The notes under the pieces: generated by a model | Seen by the model: the letters and a program-made list of their open reading frames with translations, nothing else | What the model was told of the DNA's origin: nothing | The model's database searches: none | Program-made: the position numbers and the translations under genes | Source: Spirodela intermedia | Lineage: Eukaryota > Streptophyta > Magnoliopsida > Alismatales > Araceae | DNA: 64,000 bases | Assembly (NCBI GenBank): GCA_902729315.2 | Contig: LR746272.1 | Location: forward strand, 5,524,772-5,588,771 | Direction: 5' to 3' | Shown here: positions 37,330 through 47,043 of the stretch, in pieces | Layout: every line of letters begins with the position of its first letter | How positions within the stretch are numbered: the stretch's first letter is position 1

Positions 37330-38235
37330 TCATAGCAAGATGAACTTAGAAAAATAGTCTCATTTTCCAAGGCATTAGAACCAAAACTTAGGAAAAGAGT
37401 TGAACCTAATGAAGAGCTTATGGAAATATTTAAACAAGTTCACATCTCTATTCTTTTGACAGATGCAATCAAACATATATCTGCATATGTAAAAAATTTA
37501 AAAGAATTATGCACACCCCTCACCTCGGAAGATATCTTTATTTGAGGAGGCTAGTGTCATTATTTCTCATTCTTTGACTAGGAAATGTAAGGATCCAAGA
37601 GCACCTCTTATCTCATGTAAAGTAGGTGAAACTAAATCTAGAAATGTACTCTTAGATTTGAGAGCATGTGTTAATTTATTACCTTTGGCTGTTTTTGAAA
37701 ATTTCGAATTAGGAAAACTAAAGCCAACTTTAGTAGAACCTCAGTTAGTTGATAGATCTATTAAAACATCTAAAGGTCTCTTAGAAGATGTCATTATCAA
37801 TCTTAAAGGATGTAGATTTTCAGTGCATTTTCTGATTTTAGATATTCATATTTTAGATGATTTTACTCATTCACCAATCATCTTAGGACACCCATTTCTT
37901 GCCACAACCAAAGCAAATATTGATTGCAAAAATGAGATTATAAATATGAAATATGAAGGTCAAAATATCTCTTTACATATTTTCAAAGTTCAAAATTTTT
38001 AGAAAAGGAAGATGATAATTATGAAGATATTAAGGTATTTGATTCTTGTATAGAGGAATTGAATTATGTTCAGTAAGTTGACCAATTAATTTTTCCATTT
38101 CATGCCCATACATTAGGTCAAAAATATTATAGGAAAGAGGCATTAGATGATGACATAACATTCATGAAATCATCATAGATTGGTGTCTGGCTAAAGACGT
38201 TAAACTAAGCACTGATTAGGAGGCAACCCAATAAT
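37330..38235 (+). pseudogene. Gypsy (Athila-like) gag end and aspartic protease remnant
   Basis: Translation at about 37390-37540 resembles the end of gag (DAIKHISAYVKNLKELCT). The 142-codon frame 37574-38002 is the retroviral-type aspartic protease: LLDLRACVNLLP at the active site, then KPTLVEPQLVDRS, LEDVIINLKG and SPIILGHPFLATT. The site is usually DLGAS; here it is DLRAC, so activity is unlikely. Reverse transcriptase and integrase are absent. At 38183-38235 there is ACGTTAAACTAAGC followed by GGAGGCAACCCAA, a sequence I recall from the 3' untranslated region of Athila-like elements. The element therefore has a large internal deletion. Confidence 0.78.
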
Positions 38236-39870
38236 TTTAGTGTTGCAGAATTTAATTTGTGTTTTGTAGTTAATAAACTTAGAATTTCATTACTCCTTAT
38301 TTCATTTTAGTAGTATCTCATACATTTATGTTTTATCATGTTATACTTGCAGATTTAGCAGTTGTGTTGACGGTTTCCCTTCTCCCCTCTGCTGGTCTCC
38401 TCTTGCAAAGCCTCATGAACGGTTGAGATGAGTTATAATTCTTGAAAATCAAGTTAGCCATCCTTTCTTCCTTTAGCTATTTTGATTTGACACACCACAT
38501 TCTCTATCATCATTTCTTGCAATCGTTTTTCATTAATTAGAAAGGTGCTCACATGAGACAATAATTTCAAAGGCCTTTCATCAATTAATCTCACGTGAGA
38601 TAAAGTAACACCTTTTGAAATATCAAACACCCCTCTCAATAATACAAATTAGACATAAGTCCATAACGAATAAGATCCTCCTCTTTCATCCTTCAAAAAT
38701 TCTGAAATATCATCTAATTAAATTTCAAACGATATTCAAATCTTGTTCACTGCTTTATATATATTTAAAACCAGTTTGCAACCAATAGTCCATACGAAAA
38801 CACATTTATATGTATGAACATATTTTCAAATGTATAATGGGCTATGTTTGTAAATCACATTTCAAGCATAAATCATGCATCTTACATGGAAGTTAATTAA
38901 TTAATAATAATGATATATTACATTGAATTCAAGGCATGATGCTTGCTAAAAATAATCAAACTATATGCATAAAATTTAATTATACATTATAAATAGAATG
39001 TTATCAATGATAAATTCGTTTAAGTATGAAGGTTAAAGTGTGTTAGATTTAGTGACTTCAAGTGTTAAAAAAATATAGTACATTGAAAGATGAAATAGTT
39101 TCAGAATATATCTTGATGATCATGATCTATATGTTATGAATTCGTATTTTGAATTAGTAGGAATAATGAAGTTGGATGTGATGAGGTTGAAATTGTATAA
39201 AACTTATTAGAAGCTAGACATTCTTAGTATGAAGAATCCTAATTAATTGACCATTTGTCTTATATATATAGAAAAAAAAATCATCACATGGTAGAGTGTA
39301 AGACCCAACTCACGAAAAAAATATATATGAGGATTTTCCACTTGTCCCATAGAGGCTTTTCTATATGTGAGACTAGAACAAGATAAAAAAAAAAAAGTAA
39401 GTGTAAATGCTTCTATGAGTATTTTCCACTTGTCTCATGGAGACTTTTCACGTGAGATTTAGACATGAAAAACAAACTATATGGGAAAAGCTACATGCCT
39501 ATCATGTTTATAATAAAGAAAAGAAAAAGAAAAAAAGAAGAAACAAATGGAATACGTTACTTGGGTGCATGAATCTAGAAGAGAAGGCTGATAGTTTGAA
39601 AACTTGGGTAAACTTTTGATCATTTAATTAGTGATTTGCCAAAATGAAAGATGTTGAAATAGTTCATTTGGATATAGAAACATTTTAAATTTTTGATCTC
39701 GTAGGAAACTATTTTGAATCACATGAATATCTGAATATTTATTTGAATACCATCTCTAGTGGAAAAATGAGAAACTAAATAATTCATGTAAAAGAATTAA
39801 TAAATAGCTTTAACTTTGTAAGTCTTTTGCTTATTTCTAGGGACTAGTAAATTTCAAAGTTGGGGGTATT
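38236..39870. other. AT-rich 3' noncoding part of the retroelement
   Basis: No conserved frame. It ends in a polypurine-like tract, AAAGTTGGGGGTA (39856-39868), two bases before the next LTR. Confidence 0.5.
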
Positions 39871-40406
39871 TGTTAAAACTAGATTTATGTGTTTTAGTAG
39901 TTTTATTATTTGATTTTATTTTGTTACCTTGTAGAATAAATATAAGATATATTGTTAATTTTAAAAGTCTAAAGTTAAAATATTTAACATAATTTTTTAT
40001 TATCCCTTCTATCTCTTGTGAGAGCTTTCTCTCCTCTCTCTTTCTCTCTCTTTCATGAGAGATCTCTTCCCTTTTCTCTCTCATGAGAGCTTTCTCTCCT
40101 CCTCTCTCTTTCTCTCCCTTTCGTGAGAGATCTCATCCCTTCTCTCTTTCGTGAGAGCTCTCTCTTCTCTCTCTCTTTTCCTCCTTCCTTTTCTCCACTT
40201 CCCTTTCTTTATTCTTCTCACCTCACCTTTTTATTTTATTATTTCTATTAAATATTAATAAAATATTAAAATCACTTTATATATAAACTAAATTAGTTTT
40301 CACTACAGATTAATCAATCTCCCTATATTTGACCTGAGACTTACTTCTATACTAGTATTTTATTAAGTCTTAGTTATAAATATTATTAGATAATGACAAG
40401 TGCACA
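39871..40406 (+). mobile_element. 3' LTR of the deleted gypsy element
   Basis: 536 bp from TGTTAAAACT to GTGCACA, directly after a polypurine-like tract. Its last 400 bp or so match the ends of R2 at 24310 and 36998, but its first part does not, so the pair of LTRs is not a simple match. Confidence 0.65.
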
Positions 40407-40844
40407 TCACAAGTGCGAGAATATGCAGCAAGGGGTGACATGTAGCATGAAATGATCCACGGCAAAAAGATAGTGTGGTGGGAGGCAGTGTAGTAAGAGA
40501 TAATACTACGAGATACCAAAAGATACTACAAGATACCACAATAGCAAGGGCCGCAACGGCAGATGCCGCGACGACAAGGGGGGCCGTGACAATAAAAGGG
40601 GGGGGGGTGCGGCGGCAGGCACCGGTGCACTAGTTGAGTGTGGTGCAATGGCAGATTTCGGCAGCACAATTGATGGCGGCGTGTAGTAGATGGTGGCACG
40701 CAATAGAGGATGGCACGCAAAGAGAGAGAGAGAGGAGAGCACGTAGAGGATGCAGTAGCAGTAGTATGATGGCGACGATAGTACAGTGGTAGTGGCATGA
40801 TGGCAATAATGGTTGCTGGAAAAATCCCTAGGGCTCTCATATCA

Positions 40845-41071
40845 TGTTGACCAGAAGAGTTAAACCCTAATATTAGATTAACACTAAATGAAGAGATATA
40901 TGTCTTTATATAGGTGGGAGAAGAGAAAGAGATGATGGGCCCAAGTGGGCCATGTAGAAGAGGATGTTCAAAAAGTCTTCACGTCAATAATCCAAGAGGT
41001 TGGACTTAATGTGAGTATAGTGATAATACATGAGGTGGAAATCATAGCATAGATAGTGATATGACTTGTCA
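40845..41071 (-). mobile_element. Short 227-bp LTR of a copia-type element
   Basis: On the minus strand it runs from TGACAAGTCAT to GGTCAACA. A purine-rich tract (GAAGTATAAGGAGG) precedes it, and TGATATGAGAGCCC follows it, close to the primer-binding site complementary to initiator methionine tRNA (TGGTATCAGAGC). TATATAAAG inside could be its TATA box. It lies just after the gag remnant. Confidence 0.65.
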
Positions 41072-41093
41072 ATATAACCTCCTTATACTTCAT

Positions 41094-41990
41094 CTAAGCA
41101 TCATATTCCGCACAAGATAGAAATATGTTAGAGTTCTTAAATGACATTGAGTTAGATGTGATCTGAGCCCAAACATCGGGCTTGCCGAACTTGTCTCAAC
41201 ACTTGTTTGACTAATGGTCGGTCTACTTGTAGTACTTGAATAGAAAGAGATGGCCCCAACCACCTGAGCCACGTCTTCCATCACGTCCATGGCCACACCC
41301 ACTATCTCAACCATGTCTCTTCCCCCTTCTATCTATAGTGACTATGCCGAAGGAGTTAGGGACGACTGGAGTAAAAGTAGGGGGAGATTAGCCAATAGAC
41401 ACATGGATAGAGACATGGTTGTAAGATGTTGGCCTTGAGGACTTGACCTCGAATTTGAGAAGCGGTGGGGTGGTGAAGGCCGAAGAGGTAAATAGCCATT
41501 GTCAACTCTTTACAATATCTTAGCTTGTGTGGCCAAATCAATGATGAAAAGTTGATAAACCTGAGTTCGTCCATAAGAGAACTGAGCTTCACGTATTAGT
41601 CTTGAATTTTCATCTCACCTTATTTAAGTTTGAAGAGTTTTTGATAGACTTCTACAATACGAGAGATATTCTTCTAGTTCCCGTACATATGCTCCAAAGT
41701 TTTCAAAACTTGCTTGGTTGAGGTAATAAGAGCAAGTAGGTAGGCAATAGAAGAGGTGATGCTCTTGAGTACCTAGGAAATGACAGCCAAGTTTGTCATA
41801 CGCCATTCATCATATTTATTGCTCTTTTCCTTGGGAGGATGCCTAGTGAGAGATGACAGCTTCTTGTGCAACTAGAGGAAGTGCTTGAAGCTCATTGCCC
41901 ATGATATGTAGTTTGTCCCATTGAATACGTCCACATGACTATTAAGTTGTCCCACGAAGGTATTCGAGGGAGGGGCATAGGGCGCCAAGG
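41094..41990 (-). pseudogene. Copia-type gag (UBN2 family) remnant
   Basis: The minus strand, read with several stops and shifts, gives a typical plant copia gag: NKYDEWRMTNLAVIS, SITSSIAYLLALITSTKQ, KTLEHMYGN, ISRIVEVYQKLFKLK, YVKLSSLMDELRFI, LTMAIYLFGLH, and near the end KFGKPDVWAQI and CAEYDA. The stretch corresponding to YCKRTDHSSDKCW of relatives (zinc knuckle) is altered. No protease, integrase or reverse transcriptase follows; an LTR does. Confidence 0.8.
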
Positions 41991-42000
41991 TTGCCATGGG

Positions 42001-45000
42001 GAGAAAAGACTAACTAGGTGGCAAATCCTAGCATCCCCAATTGAGGAGATGCTAGTGTTAGAGCTTGTGCACAGTAGTGTGGGCCTTACAGTGCTTGGCA
42101 TGGCGAGGTGGTGGCACTAGTGTGTGCACTACTGGCAAGCATGTGACATGTAAGGTGTGCACGCCTCTATGTGTCTTGGAGGAGACAGGGCTAGTGGGGG
42201 GGAGGCCAACGTGCTTTAAGATGAGATTGGGCGGGCTAGGTGGAGGCTAGCATGCCCTAGGATGAGATGGGGGGGGAGGCTACCAACATAGTTGTACTCT
42301 AGTGCCATGCATCTATTGCAGTTTTTCCAAATGTCCTAGAGCTGCTCCTCATACATGCTACTATGTGCCTCCGATTGTGCCAACACTATTGGGTTATGGC
42401 CCACACTAGAATCAAAAAGGGAGGTTAAATTGATTCAGTTCTAAAAATTCTTCCTCTAAATTTACTTGGATGATTCTATTTTTTCTCTATCTATAAGATT
42501 CATGTAATCCTTGTAGCTTAGTGGTTCTAGGGACAAGAGATTTTTATAGGGGTTCGACACACTACCTACATCCACTCTTCGAGAATAATCTTGTTCTTAG
42601 GTTTCACTAATTATGATTGTCTAATCATACACTACTAATTACATGACCTAGCTCATGTAGAATTTCACCCTAAAATCTCTTTCTAGACAACTCTAAGAGG
42701 CCAATTTCTGTTCAAGGAGACAACTCCGACGAGTGATCAAATAAATCTTAGTAAAATTTATTTCAATCATGTCAAAACAAAATTTGATATTATGAAAATT
42801 GAACTTATAAAATCAAATCTTTGTAAAACCATGATAAGGTACTCAAAGACTAATTTGAATCATGTCGAACCAAAATCTAATATCATGAAAACTGAATCAA
42901 TAAAATCAGGTTTTAGTAAAACTATGATAGGGTACTCAAAAATTGATAAGAATCAAGTCAAACCAAAATACGATGTCCAATAAAACATCTTGATCAATGA
43001 TCATAATAGATTAAATCATAACTTCAAAAATTTAAATAATAAACATGATTTCAATATTTTTCAAAAAATCTTATTTGTCATAAATATAGAGTGTGAATAT
43101 GCTTTGTTAATTGAAAGTCATAAACTTTTGAAACTTATAATGTGAGATCATAGCTTCATAGACAACTAAGTAAATATTGATGCTCATATTTTACTTCACA
43201 CAAAATCTTATTGATTTGATTGACTTTATCACCCTTTTTCTTACTATGCACATTTCTACCAATAGTAGTAATTTTCACAACAATATACAAAATAATAATT
43301 TTTCATGCTACAATTAGTCAAGTTAGCTAGTTGAACATTATGGATTATGAATATACTTTGGAAGTTCCCATTTAGACTTTTATCAATGTTATTCTAAAAT
43401 ATACTTAACATTCCATGTTCAATCTCTTATAATATATATTCTAAACTAGGCATAATTTAATCTTTCAATTTATCTTTAAACTCATTTGTCGTTATCAAAA
43501 TCTTGTGTATTTTAATGTTCCAACAAACACCACTTTGCACTATGGTGAAAATCACCATTCACCCCTAACTTTGCAGACTAATGTCCATCTTTGAACCCTG
43601 GTAGTAATGGTTTCCCTCTTCGTCATCTGTGCCATCTTGTGGCCAGAATTTTCATTTGAACAAACCTTTACCACTCTCCTTTGAGCTGTGATCTTGTTGG
43701 GCAAGCCCTTGAAGAATGTTCAAAGGGAGAGAATGACATTTGCTATTTAGCTCAAATTAAACCAGCACAAGTCATTACCTATATGGCAATGACACAAAAG
43801 CAAACAACACAATAGCCCCTTGTTTGAATTAACTCTAAGAGCATTCTCCCTAAACTTTTCACCAATTCATTGTAGATATAGATCTGCATGTGTTGTAGAG
43901 GATAATCATTATCCACACATTCTAACATGTAAACCATATAACTAAGTTTCTCAAAATGTTTATATATTGGTGGTGAAGAATAAAATTTAATAAAACTTAG
44001 TTTTCCTCATCTCTCACATAAAAAAAAATTAAATCTAAAACAATAGTGTGAAATTCATCAAGATGTGATTTAATTGATATACTTTGTACCATCTTTAGCA
44101 TTAAAAGTTACACCTTGCTAGTGAATGATAAAAAAAGTATTGTCTTATCATAGATGACCTTTTGTAAAATCCCATTTCATAAACATAATTAAATCACACC
44201 AAAAAAAAAAATGTTAGTTTTGTTTCTCTTTCATATACATTGTAACAAACATTTTCTCTTCCCATGTAATGATTTATGAAGCCCTATATCAAGAGTTTTC
44301 ATCTAGACTTGCCATATTCTAAAGTTGATGTTCTAATGAAAACTATTTAATATCAAACTCTGTAGACATCTTGTGTTCTTCAAAGTAAGAATATTAAACT
44401 CTCAAAATTTATTCCTTAAGGGTTTTCTTCTCCTCTAGTACCAATTTGTTGGGTAATTGAAGTGTAATAAAAATTAGGAAATACTGTCCACAAAACAAAA
44501 AATGTTTGAGAAGAGAAAAGAAGAAAACTCTAGTCTAAGTGACCAAAATGGAGGAGACATAAAAGGTCTATTTCTAGAGAGAAAGGGCTTTCATCTCTGA
44601 TTTTGTCCCTCTCACACTTTTCTCTCCTAGAGCTACCTTTTAATCTCTTGTAAACAAAAGTGATTAGGACTATTTTAGTACCTAAACCCAGCCCCTAAAA
44701 TTAAATATAAGCAAAGAGAGAGAGAGAGAGACCTTGATAGACCTCTTAATGGGTTGACCAAGCCAACCTAACAAAAAACATTGATATGCAAAAAGACAAA
44801 AATTAGTCATTGACTAGAAACATGAAGGAACTGGATGCAGGATAGGTTGATGAAAGAGTAAAATGGGAGCGGTGGCGGTTTTAACCCTAATCCCAACCAG
44901 TGAGGAGGCAGTTCGAGAAAGACGGGTGAACGGAGCGGACGGCAGAAGCGGCGGAATGTTGGAAGAGAGAATGGCAGCGGTGGCGGTGGCAGACGGCGGT

Positions 45001-45476
45001 GACAGTGGCGAATGGTGGCAAGGGAGCCGTCGACAACGGTGGATGGTAACGGTAGAAGGATGGCGAAGATTGGACGATGTCCGACTGGCGGAGGTGGCGA
45101 TGGCGGCGGACAGAGGCGACGGACAATGGTGGCGGCGGCGGAGCGAATAATATTGGCGGATGGTGACGACGGTGGAAACCAACGGCTAATGGTTTGAATG
45201 GATAGCGGCGGCGGAGAATAGATAGCGGCCCTCACGGCCTCTCCTTCATGGGGCGGGTATGCGCGACCTTCACGGTCGCACCTTCACGGAGCGGTGATGC
45301 ACGGCATTCACGGAGCGAAATAGGTAAAGTCCTCAAATTCCTCTCTGCCCTCGTACTAGGAGGACTCCATCGCTCCGAAATGAGCTTGGGTCGGTCCACT
45401 GTCAACGTGGTCGTAGGTTCCCGCTCCTCTGTTCCTCACCAGAACTGAAGGGTATGGTGCACAAGAAAGTGATTAC
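42001..45476. other. AT-rich stretch with repeats, no intact gene
   Basis: Nothing I recognise as a host gene. It holds the 93-bp tandem repeat at 42766-42975, a GA run at 44715-44732 and a GC-rich GGC/GAC-rich patch at 44870-45240 that resembles in composition the one inside the insertion at 32640-33230. Confidence 0.5.
42766..42975 (+). repeat. 93-bp tandem repeat, about 2.3 copies, open in one frame
   Basis: Repeat starts at 42766, 42859 and 42952 give a period of exactly 93 bp (31 codons). An ATG-initiated frame of 63 residues (42792-42983) runs through it, with the two units reading SNLCKTMIRYSKTNLNHVEP and SGFSKTMIGYSKIDKNQVKP. It is probably a piece of a larger lost protein or a chance open frame in repetitive DNA. 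Confidence 0.7.
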
Positions 45477-46054
45477 CAGTTCTGGATCAAGGAGCATATT
45501 CCGCAGCAACCAAGATGATGTTCATAAGAATTTTCCTGGCCGAAGGGGGAACCTCACATTTTATTCCATTTTTTCCCCCCCGCACACTGCCAAGCTTTAT
45601 TTATTTATTTCTCTTGAGATCCCTCTGGATGACCATCTATAGGAGAAGAAGTCAAAACCTCTGTCTTTGATGATGACATTGCCTAAAATTTAGAAACCTC
45701 CGGATTAGCATCTCTTATCAACCCAAGAGATTATGCTATCAGGGTTTCTTCACCAACTGAGGTTTCTACTTTTACACTATCTCTACGATCCTTCTCACCA
45801 GCAGGCATCTTTACTTGGCCATTCTGACTTGGTTTCCTTATCTCAGCTACGTTATGATCCGTTATAGTATCTGAAGGTTTTGTTGCCTTCGAGGAGTAGA
45901 AAAAATTTCGCCGCTCTTATTGGGTCTCTCACTGGTTGAAGCTGAATATGAAACTTGGGAAGAGCCATCACTTTTCCTAAAGGGGCATTGTCCCAGCTCC
46001 TGTGTTGCTAGAGCCCTCTTCTACTGGGGAGACGACTTTTCTCTTCTCCGCAAT
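45477..46054 (-). pseudogene. Starch synthase II exon 2 copy, decayed
   Basis: It matches exon 2 of the starch synthase gene (55596-56067) on the same strand, from the acceptor (CACAG before 46054) to the donor (G/GTAATC at 45477-45475), and the match goes on into flanking intron sequence on the 5' side to about 46300. It carries a stop at the codon corresponding to the glutamate of VSKSEAT, frame-changing gaps, and extra stretches of about 40 and 90 bp that the intact gene lacks. No other starch synthase exon was found nearby. It adjoins CSLA copy 2. Confidence 0.88.
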
Positions 46055-46431
46055 CTGTGGAAAAAAAGGGTTCTTTAGCTGATACATCGAGTACAACTGG
46101 GTCGAATTGAAAAGATTCAACAGAACTTAAAAGCCAATAAATCATATATTTTTCCAAGTGCCTAAATTATTAGATCGAATGAATAATGAGCACTTTGACA
46201 CAACACTTTAAAACATACTTAAAACTTAAAATCAAACCCTTATTCTTGGAAGATTAAAAGTCCAAGTAATATCTGGATAATATAAATCTAACCCTCTGTA
46301 TAAAACATACTTAAAAAGGGATCTTGGAAGAAAAAAAAGTATGAAAAATCTGTCATCTCCAATCTGACATTGGGGATCTGGCACTCCTCTTTATTCTCAT
46401 TCTTGGTGTATGTGGGAATGTATATTAGCCT

Positions 46432-46570
46432 CTTAGTCCTACAATTAAACCTGTGTACCATTCTTCTCCCTTCTTCTTCTTGAATATCTATTCCTCTGTC
46501 GGCTGTGTACCTTGCGCTTGTTCTTCTGCTGCAGTATTAGTGCTCAGATTCAGGTCACCCAGCGATATAT
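46432..46570 (+). repeat. Dispersed repeat, copy 2
   Basis: The counterpart of 19725-19870. It lies between the starch synthase pseudo-exon and the 3' end of CSLA copy 2. A GA run follows at 46590-46611. Confidence 0.6.
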
Positions 46571-47043
46571 ATGTATATAGATTTGAAGCGAGAGAGAGAG
46601 AGAGAGAGAGTTGAAGCAAATGGATCAGTGTGCTTAGTGGAGTGATTGGTGGACTCCATACTCCTAGCTAGGGGTGCTGCCACTCAGTCGGCCGAGCCCA
46701 AGCTATGGCGGAGTACGAAACGTCGCCCAGCTTTGTGCAGCGTAGACCGAGACCCATCGCGTCATGCCGGCAGCCCGTAGAAATTATTCGTCCACATACA
46801 TTTTGCATCATCAGGAAATTATGACGGCTATGACACCCGTGACAGGAAGATTTCTGCCCCCCGGACTAACTACCGTAAGGAATTCAGAGCCGGCATGCTC
46901 CCCCCCGACTCCTGAGAAGCTCCACCTTCTCCGGGAAGCAGCAGTCGGGGATCTTATTGTGCCTTCAATGCCGTCAAACAATGGCCGCCTCAATCGGCTG
47001 GCGGTGCCACGAACTCGAACCAGATCTGTCTTCTCTCGCCTGG
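46571..47043. other. Intergenic, 3' flank of CSLA copy 2
   Basis: No gene seen. It should contain the 3' untranslated region and polyadenylation site of CSLA copy 2. Confidence 0.5.

Noticed and set aside
44807-45235. A 142-codon Pro-rich minus-strand frame
   Set aside because: Composition-driven open frame in a GC-rich repeat patch, with overlapping open frames in other phases.
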